Shown here in pieces: positions 16,990 to 25,637 of a stretch of 37,434 nucleotides of DNA. The stretch comes from Alphaproteobacteria bacterium (GTDB taxonomy: Bacteria; Pseudomonadota; Alphaproteobacteria; Rhizobiales; NORP267): NCBI GenBank assembly GCA_028599125.1, contig JAQRMX010000024.1, positions 1-37,434 of the forward strand, in the 5' to 3' direction. Position 1 is the first letter of the stretch. Each line of letters starts with the position of its first letter. A program made the translations under genes and the position numbers. The notes beneath the pieces are model-generated. The model had not been told where the DNA came from and searched no databases. It saw nothing but the letters and a program-made list of their open reading frames with translations.

Positions 16990-17676
16990 ATGAACGCCCA
17001 GGATATAGAAATAACTCCTGAATTACTTCTTGATGCTTATGCCAAAGGTCTGTTTCCGATGGCCGAAAGCGCCAACGACGACTCACTCTTCTGGATAGAA
17101 CCGAAAAAGAGAGGCATTCTTCCCCTGAACACATTTCATGTCCCGAGACGTCTCATCCGGACCATCCGCGCGCAGAAATTCGATATAAGGGTCAACTGTA
17201 ATTTCAAATCCGTAATTAATCATTGCGCTTCCCCGGCACGTGGTCGCCGCAAAACATGGATCAATCAGACCATACGGGAACTTTATGAAAATCTGTTCGA
17301 AATGGGTTATTGTCATACGGTTGAAGCTTATTATGAAAATCAGCTTGTAGGAGGCCTTTATGGTGTTGCCTTGCACGGAGTTTTCTTTGGAGAAAGTATG
17401 TTTCACAGCGCCCGCGATGCAAGCAAAGTCGCACTCGTTCACTTAATAGCAAGACTAAAAACCGGAGGATTCGCGCTCTTTGATACACAATTTACGACAA
17501 CCCATCTGGCACAATTCGGAACAATAGAGATCAGCAAAAGAGCCTACAGGCAATACTTAGAGGAGGCGATAAAAAAAAAGGAGGTAGATTTCAAAAAAAT
17601 CGGCTCTCATCCTCCCATTGAGCTTGTTTTGCAATCAATAAGCCAGACGTCAAAGGCAGGGTGCTCAAGCCCGTGA
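16990..17676 (+). CDS. aat: Leucyl/phenylalanyl-tRNA-protein transferase
   Basis: Aat adds Leu or Phe from charged tRNA to the N-terminal Lys or Arg of proteins, marking them for ClpS-ClpAP degradation (bacterial N-degron pathway). It has 228 residues in one domain. The typical blocks are ITPELLLDAYAKGLFPMA near the N-terminus, FFGESMFH in the middle, and LFDTQFTTTHLAQFG. The C-terminus LQSISQTSKAGCSS resembles other alphaproteobacterial Aat tails. It starts 20 nt after accC. Its last 70 bp overlap the end of the DUF2155 gene on the opposite strand. Confidence 0.95.
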   Translation: MNAQDIEITPELLLDAYAKGLFPMAESANDDSLFWIEPKKRGILPLNTFHVPRRLIRTIRAQKFDIRVNCNFKSVINHCASPARGRRKTWINQTIRELYENLFEMGYCHTVEAYYENQLVGGLYGVALHGVFFGESMFHSARDASKVALVHLIARLKTGGFALFDTQFTTTHLAQFGTIEISKRAYRQYLEEAIKKKEVDFKKIGSHPPIELVLQSISQTSKAGCSSP

Positions 17677-18011
17677 AGACCCGGACTTTCGGAGAACATC
17701 CAGCCACTAAAGGCACGCTTTACCTTATCACTCAGACCAACTTCATCAACAGTGACAAAAGCTGTCACCTGTTGAGCCAAAGTTGGAGGGGGCCTGTAGC
17801 ACACATGCGCAACCACCTGCAAAGTTCCAAAGCGCACAGCTTTCCCTACCATAGCTTCAAAAGTGCTGATGCGCGCAGTGATCTTGTCAAGACCGGAAAA
17901 AACAGCAATCTGCAACGCAACCTCCTCTTCTGCCTGAACTTTTTGAGTTGGCATAATCCAGAGAAAAAAGACCATTATAATCCCAAGCCAAACTTCACCT
18001 CTCCTGCGCAA
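17607..18011 (-). CDS. DUF2155 secreted protein
   Basis: This 134-residue exported protein of the DUF2155 family (COG4765) has no established function. TTG at 18011 is the likely start, because GGGAGAGG stands 5-6 nt upstream; the next in-frame ATG (17975) would remove the basic n-region. A signal peptide is clear: RRRGEVW, a hydrophobic core, then QKVQA-EEE. The family signatures are DKITARISTFEAMVGKAVRFGTLQ and the closing segment FSGWMFSESPGLHGLEHPAFD with WLIDC. Two cysteines could form a disulfide. It lies downstream of the NDUFA12-family gene and overlaps the end of aat by 70 bp on the other strand. Confidence 0.9.
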   Translation of the reverse strand: MRRRGEVWLGIIMVFFLWIMPTQKVQAEEEVALQIAVFSGLDKITARISTFEAMVGKAVRFGTLQVVAHVCYRPPPTLAQQVTAFVTVDEVGLSDKVKRAFSGWMFSESPGLHGLEHPAFDVWLIDCKTSSMGG

Positions 18012-18120
18012 AGCAAACCTCTCCCAAACTGAATTTATTCCAAATTGTCAGACATACTCTCCTTCCCTCCGAAACACAGAGGGCACAAATCAGGAAATCC
18101 TCAATCTCGGCTACACCGAC

Positions 18121-18142
18121 ACCGGAAACGTATCATTCCGGT
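18121..18142 (-). other. Hairpin spanning the NDUFA12 stop codon
   Basis: ACCGGAA (18121-18127) and TTCCGGT (18136-18142) form a 7-bp stem around 8 nt that includes the stop codon at 18133-18135. No T-run follows on the minus strand, so it is not a simple terminator. It may influence read-through or stability of an NDUFA12-DUF2155 mRNA. Confidence 0.3.
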
Positions 18143-18528
18143 CGCCAGGCTTTATAATCTCTTGTCACAGAAAGGTGACTCTTGGGAGTCAGGATAGACC
18201 CTTTTGGCCGATGAGCAAACTCAGTCCCGGTCATATTCGGGTAAGAAGGAGATTCCTGCCCGGAAGGAACCTGATCAACAGTATAATGTATCCATCCGTG
18301 CCACTCCGGGGCAATCCTAGAAGCCTCAACTTCCCCCTTATACACAACCCAACGACGCTCCCCTCCCCGCGTACAGTAATAAAGATTACCAAGTCTGTCT
18401 TTACCAACGCAGATCCCCTTGAAGAGCGTAAAAATACGGGTGCCAAGCGTCTGACCGTTCCACCATGTAAATATCTGAAGAAAAAAAACCACAGAAAAAC
18501 GTCTCCTTGCAATATAACCCTCAGACAC
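18133..18528 (-). CDS. NDUFA12-family complex I accessory protein
   Basis: This is the bacterial homologue of mitochondrial NDUFA12 (B17.2), a supernumerary subunit of NADH:ubiquinone oxidoreductase found in alphaproteobacteria; 131 residues. It starts with GTG 18528 and has GGAAGG about 6 nt upstream. The family blocks are FTWWNGQTLGT, DRLGNLYYC, RRWVVYKGEVEASRIAPEWHGWIHYTVD and the TGTEFAHRPKGS segment. The N-terminus is somewhat longer than usual (MSEGYIARRRFSVV), but no later start exists before the conserved block. It lies 121 nt upstream of DUF2155, a pairing seen in related genomes. Main complex I genes are not in this window. Confidence 0.92.
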   Translation of the reverse strand: MSEGYIARRRFSVVFFLQIFTWWNGQTLGTRIFTLFKGICVGKDRLGNLYYCTRGGERRWVVYKGEVEASRIAPEWHGWIHYTVDQVPSGQESPSYPNMTGTEFAHRPKGSILTPKSHLSVTRDYKAWRPE

Positions 18529-19060
18529 ACCCGACCTTCCACACTAAGCACCAAAAATTACAGTAATACACAGATAGAAGAAAAAAAAAGGAGAAAATAC
18601 CAAGCTGATACTATCAGAACTATCGTCTTATTAAAACAAAATTATATTAACAAGCAGGTTCCAGAATGGTGTGAAATAAACCGATTGGCAAGATTTAAAA
18701 TTTCAGTATTAAAAGAAAATCATCAAAAGCAGGCGCCGCTTTCAAAAACACCATCCAAACATAAATTCACAGGATAAGGATCCTGAAAAACGCTTCCACG
18801 GTCTTGCCATCTCAATACATTATGGTAATTCCTCTAGCGTCCAAAAATTACTCATATTTATTTCATTCGTGAGGCCGACATTCGCTTCAGAAGCTTTTCA
18901 AAATTTCAAATACAGAGGAACGTCATTTTCATAGCCACGTCAAAAACAGCCCTAAAAGAAATCGAAAGACAGAAAATATTATCTAAACAAAGGCAAGAAA
19001 AGAGACTCAGAAAAAATCTCATGACGCAGAGTGAACAGAAAAATCTTACCAGTTCAAAAA
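18529..19060. other. AT-rich noncoding gap upstream of NDUFA12
   Basis: This 532-bp stretch lies between the NDUFA12-family start and the helicase stop. It is AT-rich and contains poly-A tracts, including A9 near 18580. I found no convincing ORF, RNA gene or strong terminator. It should hold the promoter of the NDUFA12-DUF2155 pair and the 3' end of the helicase transcript. Confidence 0.4.
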
Positions 19061-20497
19061 CTACTCCAGAGCAATCAGAATCGGCTGCATCAGAAAAGCA
19101 GGCACATGATCACCAAGACCAACAGGTGTGTTGTCGTTATCGCTTTGTGAGCGATCGGAAACAGAACGCAGTGATGACGCTCCAGCCGAGGCACCGCTTC
19201 GCTCTGTTTTCTCTTCTTTTTCTAACTTGCTTTCGCTGCTTGCATCTACCGCGCCGCTCCGCGTTCTGAAAGAAGCAATCCTCTGTCTTCGTCTGTCAGG
19301 CCTGCGTAGCGATTTCCCCCTGATCTCATTTTTGACCTCACTGCTCTCGCTCAACGAAGGCACGTGAGATAGATTTTTCTGATTGAGCCAGGTCAATTTA
19401 TCCTTGATAAGGGTTTCAAGAGCAATCAACTGTTTATGCTCGTTCGTTGCAACAAGCGTGATCGCCATGCCTACGCGTCCAGCGCGACCGGTACGCCCAA
19501 TCCGGTGCACATAATCCTCGGCATGCGTAGGAACATCAAAATTGAAAACATGGCTTACATCACGAATATCAAGGCCGCGTGCGGCGACATCACTTGCGAC
19601 CAGAAGCGTCTTCTCTCCACTACGAAAGGCTTCAAGAGTTTCTGTCCGGTTGCACTGATCCATATCACCATGCAGGGCACCGACATTAAAGCCATGACAT
19701 TGCAGGGAACGAAAAAGAACGGCAACATCACGCTTCCGATTGCAAAAAATGATGGCGTTCCTGAGCCCTTCCGCATTATTTATCAGCTTCCGGAGCACAT
19801 CGCGCTTTACCTTTGGCTCATCAGAGACGGAAATAGCATTCTGTGAAACAGTCGACGCAACGGAAGAGGGAGGAGTAATTTCAATGCGCTCAGGATCACG
19901 CAGAAAAGTAGAGACTAGACGCTGGATCTCAAGCGGCATAGTCGCCGAAAAGAAAAGAGTCTGATGTCCAAAAGGAAGAAGTTTACAGATCCGCTCTATA
20001 TCAGGTACAAACCCCATATCAAGAAGACGGTCTGCCTCATCAATGACAAGCAATTCAATCCCCGTAAGCAAGAGTGTCCCTCGCTCAAAATGGTCCAGAA
20101 GACGACCGGGAGTGGCAATCAGTACATCAGCACCCTGATTAATCTTATTAAGTTGTTCTTCAAAGGATACGCCTCCTATAAGCAACGCCACTGTTAGCTT
20201 ATGCTGGGAATTGAGTAGACTCAGGGCGTCAACAACCTGAGACGCCAATTCACGGGTCGGTTCAATAATAAGAATCCGCGGCATGCGCGCACGCGTTCGA
20301 CCTTTCTCAAGACGAGAAAGAATAGGAAGAACGAAAGCACCGGTCTTGCCGGTTCCTGTCTGTGCAATGCCAAGAACATCACGACCGCTGAGTGCCGCAG
20401 GCACAGCACGACTCTGAATAGGCGTAGGAGAAGTATAACCTGCAGCCTTTACAGCCGAAAGAATTTTATGACTGAGACCAAGAGAAGCAAAATCCAT
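19061..20497 (-). CDS. DEAD-box ATP-dependent RNA helicase (RhlE-like)
   Basis: This helicase unwinds short RNA duplexes in ribosome assembly or RNA decay. The start is taken at ATG 20497 (MDFASLGLSHKIL, the normal DEAD-box N-terminus), giving 478 residues; the open frame extends 17 codons further to a TTG. Motifs from this start: Q motif around TPIQSRAVP; I AQTGTGKT (45-52); Ia PTRELA (80-85); Ib TPGR (129-132); II DEAD (153-156); III SAT (184-186); V ARGLDI; VI HRIGRTGR (331-338). The C-terminal 100 residues are basic and Ser-rich, then end in LGDHVPAFLMQPI, a tail seen in alphaproteobacterial RhlE-type proteins. The gene appears to be its own transcription unit, with 10-bp repeats upstream. 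Confidence 0.94.
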   Translation of the reverse strand: MDFASLGLSHKILSAVKAAGYTSPTPIQSRAVPAALSGRDVLGIAQTGTGKTGAFVLPILSRLEKGRTRARMPRILIIEPTRELASQVVDALSLLNSQHKLTVALLIGGVSFEEQLNKINQGADVLIATPGRLLDHFERGTLLLTGIELLVIDEADRLLDMGFVPDIERICKLLPFGHQTLFFSATMPLEIQRLVSTFLRDPERIEITPPSSVASTVSQNAISVSDEPKVKRDVLRKLINNAEGLRNAIIFCNRKRDVAVLFRSLQCHGFNVGALHGDMDQCNRTETLEAFRSGEKTLLVASDVAARGLDIRDVSHVFNFDVPTHAEDYVHRIGRTGRAGRVGMAITLVATNEHKQLIALETLIKDKLTWLNQKNLSHVPSLSESSEVKNEIRGKSLRRPDRRRQRIASFRTRSGAVDASSESKLEKEEKTERSGASAGASSLRSVSDRSQSDNDNTPVGLGDHVPAFLMQPILIALE

Positions 20498-20944
20498 AAA
20501 ATCAACAACATCCCACACGTTCAAAAAAACGGACACGGATACAGACAAATCAAAGTAAAGCAGACAGACAGTCGGAGCCTCAAAAGGCTACAAAAGGCTA
20601 CAAAAGGTAAAAGATCCAAAGAAAACAAGGAGCATTGTAATCTTCATTGCGCTTCAACGCAAGAAATAAAGAAAACAGAAGCCAAAGGACTCATAAGCAG
20701 AAAAAATCTATGATCTCTTCATTCCGGAAAGAAAAACAGGACAAAAAGTCAGGACATATCTCCCCTGTCTATTATTCAGATAAATAAATAAAAAATATAA
20801 AATGCCATTCAAAAATAAAAAATGAGAAAGAAAATCACCCAAAGCGCGCCCTTTGCAATCATAATCCGGAAAGCCTGAGTAAAAAGATATGAGATCCCTC
20901 ATACCCCCGTTGACAGACTCTAGCGCTAACTAGCCATACACACC
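20498..20944. other. Noncoding region upstream of the helicase gene
   Basis: This region separates the helicase start from the end of nrdJ. It is AT-rich. It holds the 10-bp tandem repeat at 20581-20610 and, toward 20945, the T-run of the nrdJ terminator. No coding frame is supported. The helicase promoter should lie here. Confidence 0.4.
20581..20610. repeat. Three tandem copies of a 10-bp unit
   Basis: CAAAAGGCTA occurs twice exactly at 20581-20600, followed by a variant CAAAAGGTAA at 20601-20610. It lies 84-113 bp upstream of the helicase start. A 10-bp period is about one helical turn, so the copies face the same side of the DNA. It may be a binding array or a slippage-prone microrepeat. 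Confidence 0.7.
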
Positions 20945-20978
20945 AAAAAAAACGCAACCACCCATGGAAATCCCATGG
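20945..20978 (-). terminator. Candidate terminator of nrdJ
   Basis: On the minus strand CCATGG-GATTT-CCATGG (20962-20978) forms a 6-bp stem with a 5-nt loop, about 12 nt after the nrdJ stop. A run of eight T (20945-20952) follows after a 9-nt spacer. The long spacer makes it imperfect, but the position after the last gene of the minus-strand block fits. Confidence 0.45.
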
Positions 20979-20990
20979 TACCGCTATAAT

Positions 20991-23900
20991 TCAGGAACAA
21001 CCACTCGTAGAACCGCAGCTATCACATTTCAAGCACGTTCCGCTGCGAACCATAGTAAAATTTCCACATTCAAGACAGCTCTCTCCCGTGTAGCCCTTAC
21101 TACGAGCTTCAAGAATACTGCGGGCTTCAAGAATATTACGGGCTTCAAAAATGCTAGTTATGTCCTCTGATCCCGAACTCTGTTTGCTCTGTTCAGACCG
21201 CATCTCTATGCGGACATTAGATCGTTCTGAAACCTCCGGAAAAATTTCCGTACCCTCCGTAACGCTGTTACAAACAACCGTCGGACTGACGGGAAGCTTC
21301 CCACGAAACATACCCCGTGAAACAGGCTGGAAACCAGACACAGAAGAAGAACCAGGTCTCGTCAGAGACAAATTCTCTACTATTTCCGTATTGGCAAGCT
21401 CATTCCGATCAAGATAGGATACCGCCAGCTCACGAAACACATAATCAAGAACTGACGTCGCATTTTTGATCTTGTCATTCCCTACGACTATGCCTGATGG
21501 TTCAAAGCGCGTGAACGTAAAGGCATCAACATACTCATCAAGCGGAACGCCATACTGCAAACCAAGCGAGATGGAGATGGCAAAATTGTTCATCATAGCC
21601 CTGAACGCAGCCCCCTCCTTGTGCATGTCAATAAAAATTTCACCCAGCCTCCCGTCCCCATACTCACCGGTCCTGAGAAAAATCTTGTGCCCCCCAACAA
21701 CAGCTTTCTGTGTATAGCCTTTGCGACGGTGCGGTAATGCCATACGTTCAACGGTATGCTCAAACATGACTTCAGCCAACCTGGCAGCAGTAGGTCTTCT
21801 GCTCACAGTCTCTTCTAGGGGAAGATCATCGTCATTTTCATCTAACGCAAGCTGCGTACTGAGCGGTTGCGATAATTTCGAACCATCACGGTAAAGCGCA
21901 TTCGCCTTCAGACCTAAACTCCAGGACAGCATATAAGCCATTTCACAATCCTGTACACTGGCATTGTTAGGAAGATTAATCGTCTTCGAAATAGCGCCGG
22001 AAATAAAGGGCTGTGCAGAAGCCATCATCCGGATATGACTCTCCGCAGAAAGATAACGCGTTCCCGTCCGGCCACAGAGAGTAGCACAATCAAAAACAGG
22101 CAAATGGTCTTCCTTTATTTCTGGTGCACCTTCAACAGTCATTGCACCGCAACAATAAAGATTCGCGGCCTCAATTTCGCTTTTCGAAAAACCAATCCTG
22201 GCGAGAAGATCAAAGTTGGGACCACCCATCTCTTCCACGTCTATTTCGAAAGTGGATGTGATAAAATCAGGGCCAAGGGTCCACTTGTTAAAGACAAATC
22301 TGATATCAAATGCCGATTTCAGATCTTTTTCAATCGCATCAATCTTTTCCTTCGTGAATCCCTTGACACGTAATGTGTCATGATTCACTCCGGGCGCATT
22401 CCTGAGCGTTCCGAAACCCAGAGCATAATCAACAATTGCCTTGATTGCCTCCTCAGAATAACCGAGACGCCTCAAGGCTCCCGGTACAGACTGATTGATA
22501 ATCTTAAAATAACCACCGCCCGCAAGAATTTTGAATTTCACCAACGCAAAATCAGGTTCAATCCCAGTCGTATCACAATCCATCAGCAAACCGATCGTAC
22601 CCGTCGGGGCAATGACGGTAGCCTGTGCATTGCGATACCCGTAGCGCTCACCAAGAGAAATCGCATCATCCCATGCCTCCAGGGCACGCTGAAGAAGAGG
22701 CCGATCCGGAGATGCCGCATGATCAAGAGAAACAGGAAAAATAGAAAGCCCCTCATAATCTGAAGGCAAAGCGCGTACAGCCGCCCGATGATTACGCATA
22801 ACCCGGAGCATAAAGGGCTTATTCTTGCTATATTCAGAAAATGCGCCAAGTTCTTTGGCCATTTCCGCGGATGTCGTATAAACAACACCGGTCATAAGAG
22901 CCGACAATGCACCACAAAATGCACGCCCCTCCTTCGAATCATACGCGATCCCCAAATTCATCAACAAGCCGCCGATATTCGCAAATCCCAGACCCAACGT
23001 ACGGAAAGCATAAGAAAGCTTCGCCAACTCTTTCGAAGGGAACTGCGCCATACAAATAGAAATTTCCAGTACAATCGTCCAGAGCCGTATAGCATGCTCA
23101 TACTCTTCAAAATTGAAAGAACCGTCAGGACGGGAAAAGCGTAACAAATTAATAGAGGCAAGATTGCACGCGGTATCATCAAGAAACATATATTCCGAAC
23201 AGGGGTTCGAGGCCTGAATGGTACCGGACTCCGGACAAGTGTTCCAATCATTGATCGTGGTATGAAACTGAATCCCTGGGTCGGCACAGGCCCAAGCTGC
23301 ACCGCAAATAGTCTCCCAAAGCTCACGCGCTTTCAAAGTCTTAGATACCTGACCGTCAGTACGCCGGATCAGGTTCCACTCACCATCCTCTTTTACACTC
23401 TGCATAAAATCATCTGTCACACGGACAGAATTGTTTGAGTTCTGACCAGAAACAGTCAAATAAGCTTCCGAGTCCCAATCGGTAGTATAAATCTCAAACT
23501 GAATACTCCGGTATCCCTGCTGCGCAAAATGAATCGCACGCTGGATATAATTTGCCGGAACATATGCCTGACGCGCCGCACGAACTTCACGCTTCAACGC
23601 TAAATTCTCAGACAAATTAAAGCAAGGGCTGTTATCAGCACTTGATTCACAATTAAAACAAGCTTTTATAATGAGATTTAGATGCATCTCACAAACTTTG
23701 GAACCAGTTATAAGAGATGCCGCTTTTCTCTCTTCTTTCACCTTCCAGTTAACGTAATCCTCAATATCTGGGTGATCAACATCAACGACAACCATCTTGG
23801 CCGCCCGGCGCGTTGTTCCCCCTGATTTGATTGCACCAGCGGCACGGTCACCAATCTTCAAAAAACTTAGCAAACCAGAAGATTTTCCTCCTCCGGAAAG

Positions 23901-24632
23901 AGGTTCGCTCTCACCACGCAAGCAGGAAAAATTCGAACCGGTTCCGGAACCATATTTGAACAAACGGGCCTCACGGACCCATAAATCCATGATCCCACCT
24001 TCCATAACCAGATCATCCGAGATCGATTGTATAAAGCATGCATGAGGCTGCGGGCGCTCATAAGCGGAAGAAGATCTCTTCACCTTGCCGGTAATGTGAT
24101 CCGGATAATAATGACCCTGCCCGGGACCATCAATCCCATAAGCCCAATGAAGACCGGTGTTAAACCACTGCGGCGAATTAGGCGCGGCTCTCTGAGTCGC
24201 GAGCATATAGGTTAATTCGTCCCGGAAAGTGGCAGCATCTTCTTCATTTTTAAAATACCGCCCCTTCCAACCCCAATAGGCCCATGTGCCAGCCAAACGA
24301 TCAAAAACCTGACGCGAATCCGTTTCCGGTCCGTAGCGATCAGATTCAGGCAATTTAAGGAGAGCCTCTTTATCCGCTACAGATCTCCAGAGAAAAGAGG
24401 GAATATCAGGCTCTGCAACTTTTTTCAGGCAACGCGGCACACCAGCCTTACGAAAATATTTCTGTGTCAGAATATCGACTGCGACCTGAGAAAATTGCTC
24501 AGGAACAAGAACACCCTCAAGACGAAAGACAACAAAACCATCAGGATTACGAATCTCACTTGTGACTTTCTTGAATCGGATCCCGCTATAACTCGACTCC
24601 CCACTTTCGGTGAAACAGCGCGCAATCTTCAT
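20991..24632 (-). CDS. nrdJ: Adenosylcobalamin-dependent ribonucleotide reductase (class II)
   Basis: NrdJ makes deoxyribonucleotides using adenosylcobalamin and needs neither oxygen nor a second subunit. The start is ATG 24632 ([17 protein letters not shown] 7 nt upstream), giving 1213 residues; the open frame runs 23 codons further up without support. Visible motifs: the NSPQWFNTG substrate segment, HACFIQSI (first redox Cys), [13 protein letters not shown] (thiyl-radical Cys), [18 protein letters not shown], and a C-terminal zinc-ribbon/redox tail ([21 protein letters not shown]). Just before that tail is a tandem repeat, [16 protein letters not shown], encoded by 18-bp units. It follows sufA by 112 nt on the same strand. 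No class I RNR gene is in this window. Confidence 0.96.
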   Translation of the reverse strand: MKIARCFTESGESSYSGIRFKKVTSEIRNPDGFVVFRLEGVLVPEQFSQVAVDILTQKYFRKAGVPRCLKKVAEPDIPSFLWRSVADKEALLKLPESDRYGPETDSRQVFDRLAGTWAYWGWKGRYFKNEEDAATFRDELTYMLATQRAAPNSPQWFNTGLHWAYGIDGPGQGHYYPDHITGKVKRSSSAYERPQPHACFIQSISDDLVMEGGIMDLWVREARLFKYGSGTGSNFSCLRGESEPLSGGGKSSGLLSFLKIGDRAAGAIKSGGTTRRAAKMVVVDVDHPDIEDYVNWKVKEERKAASLITGSKVCEMHLNLIIKACFNCESSADNSPCFNLSENLALKREVRAARQAYVPANYIQRAIHFAQQGYRSIQFEIYTTDWDSEAYLTVSGQNSNNSVRVTDDFMQSVKEDGEWNLIRRTDGQVSKTLKARELWETICGAAWACADPGIQFHTTINDWNTCPESGTIQASNPCSEYMFLDDTACNLASINLLRFSRPDGSFNFEEYEHAIRLWTIVLEISICMAQFPSKELAKLSYAFRTLGLGFANIGGLLMNLGIAYDSKEGRAFCGALSALMTGVVYTTSAEMAKELGAFSEYSKNKPFMLRVMRNHRAAVRALPSDYEGLSIFPVSLDHAASPDRPLLQRALEAWDDAISLGERYGYRNAQATVIAPTGTIGLLMDCDTTGIEPDFALVKFKILAGGGYFKIINQSVPGALRRLGYSEEAIKAIVDYALGFGTLRNAPGVNHDTLRVKGFTKEKIDAIEKDLKSAFDIRFVFNKWTLGPDFITSTFEIDVEEMGGPNFDLLARIGFSKSEIEAANLYCCGAMTVEGAPEIKEDHLPVFDCATLCGRTGTRYLSAESHIRMMASAQPFISGAISKTINLPNNASVQDCEMAYMLSWSLGLKANALYRDGSKLSQPLSTQLALDENDDDLPLEETVSRRPTAARLAEVMFEHTVERMALPHRRKGYTQKAVVGGHKIFLRTGEYGDGRLGEIFIDMHKEGAAFRAMMNNFAISISLGLQYGVPLDEYVDAFTFTRFEPSGIVVGNDKIKNATSVLDYVFRELAVSYLDRNELANTEIVENLSLTRPGSSSVSGFQPVSRGMFRGKLPVSPTVVCNSVTEGTEIFPEVSERSNVRIEMRSEQSKQSSGSEDITSIFEARNILEARSILEARSKGYTGESCLECGNFTMVRSGTCLKCDSCGSTSGCS
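21106..21159. repeat. 18-bp in-frame tandem repeat in the nrdJ 3' end
   Basis: Units GCTTCAAGAATACTGCGG (21106-21123), GCTTCAAGAATATTACGG (21124-21141) and a diverged GCTTCAAAAATGCTAGTT (21142-21159) lie head to tail. On the coding strand they give a six-residue repeat, EAR-N/S-I-L, just before the zinc-ribbon tail. The unit length keeps the frame, and the copies are nearly identical, which suggests recent expansion by slippage. Confidence 0.85.
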
Positions 24633-24744
24633 ATGAAAGCCTTCTAATTTAAAACTTAATTTATTACTTAACTTTATTTCCTGTTTTTTTCCAAAAAACA
24701 ACGGAACTTCAGTTTCTCATCTTAAAAAAATAAGGGAAAACAAT

Positions 24745-25134
24745 TCAGGGAGGATCCACCGAAGAATTTGAAGAGGATGACGGCACGAGTGAAACAGATT
24801 CTCCACAACCACAAACTCCTTTCTGATTTGGGTTTTCAAAAACAAAACCGGCGGATAATTTGCTCTCAACATAATCCATCCGTGTCCCCAGAAGAAAAAG
24901 CACAGCCCCTGAATCAATCAGTAAACGCACCCCCTTCTCTTCAATCACCTCATCATTGGGCTCATACACATCGGTAAACTCCAAAACATAAGCCATTCCT
25001 GCACAACCACTGTTTTTCAAACTCAAACGGAGATTCTTTCCCGAAGATTCATTACACGAAAGAAGATGAGAAATGCGCAACAAAGCAGCATCACTTAAGA
25101 AAAGTACAGGAGAACGCTTTCGCTCTGAAACCAT
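24745..25134 (-). CDS. sufA: SufA/IscA-type Fe-S cluster carrier protein
   Basis: This A-type carrier accepts Fe-S clusters from the SufBCD scaffold and passes them to target proteins. The start is ATG 25134 (MVSERKRSPVLF), with AGGAAGG (25144-25150) 9 nt upstream, giving 129 residues; the open frame extends 18 codons further without support. The three cluster-binding cysteines are Cys44 (NSGCAGMAY), Cys108 and Cys110 (GVCGCGES). The C-terminus is a Ser-rich tail (SSSSNSS) beyond the usual end. It is the last gene of the suf operon, 50 nt after sufT, and precedes nrdJ. Confidence 0.93.
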   Translation of the reverse strand: MVSERKRSPVLFLSDAALLRISHLLSCNESSGKNLRLSLKNSGCAGMAYVLEFTDVYEPNDEVIEEKGVRLLIDSGAVLFLLGTRMDYVESKLSAGFVFENPNQKGVCGCGESVSLVPSSSSNSSVDPP

Positions 25135-25184
25135 AATTAACTTCCTTCCTAAGTGAAATCCAAAAAACCGACTTCTCCCTTCCG

Positions 25185-25610
25185 TCAAAACATATCAAGG
25201 GCAATACGTGCTTCCTCAGACATCCGGCTCCTGTCCCAGGGAGGATCAAAAACCATCCGGACCTCAACACAAAGAACGCCCTCAACAGAAGACACAGCAT
25301 CCTCAACCCACATAGGCATTTCGCCTGCAACAGGACAACCAGGCGCCGTCAGTGTCATAGAAATATTGACAAGAAAATCATCATTAATATCAACACGATA
25401 AATTAATCCCAACTCGTAAATATCAACAGGAATTTCAGGATCATGGACAGTCTTGAGTGCCTTGATTATATCATGAGTAAGCCGGTCAACTTCATCCGCA
25501 GATAAGGTGGACGAAGCTTCAACAGAGGCAAAAATATCATCCTCTCTACCCTCACAGATCAGGGGAAAAAGCGAACCATCCGAGCCGGGGCTATCATTAT
25601 CTCCTGTCAT
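25185..25610 (-). CDS. sufT: SufT, DUF59/MIP18-type Fe-S assembly factor
   Basis: SufT-type proteins help Fe-S cluster maturation or transfer in SUF systems. The start is taken as ATG 25610 (MTGDNDSPG; AGGAG 6 nt upstream), giving 141 residues; the open frame begins seven codons earlier with TTG. An acidic N-terminal extension of about 45 residues precedes the DUF59 domain, which shows HDPEIPVDIYELGLIYRV, TLTAPGCPVAGEMP with its conserved Cys, and the C-terminal FDPPWDRSRMSEEARIAL. It lies 27 nt after sufS. Confidence 0.93.
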   Translation of the reverse strand: MTGDNDSPGSDGSLFPLICEGREDDIFASVEASSTLSADEVDRLTHDIIKALKTVHDPEIPVDIYELGLIYRVDINDDFLVNISMTLTAPGCPVAGEMPMWVEDAVSSVEGVLCVEVRMVFDPPWDRSRMSEEARIALDMF

Positions 25611-25637
25611 CCTGCTCTCCTGATCAAACAAAAGGAA

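Noticed and set aside
18175-18777. 200-codon plus-strand frame
   Set aside because: Its first part is antisense to the NDUFA12-family gene and the rest is Lys/Thr/Asn-rich translation of AT-rich DNA, without a start signal.
19021-19846. Plus-strand frames antisense to the helicase gene
   Set aside because: They mirror the strongly conserved DEAD-box sequence and its Ser/Arg-rich tail, with no independent coding signal.
24633-24744. Cobalamin riboswitch upstream of nrdJ
   Set aside because: Only 112 nt separate sufA and nrdJ, too short for the full element, and no B12-box-like GCCACTG segment is visible.
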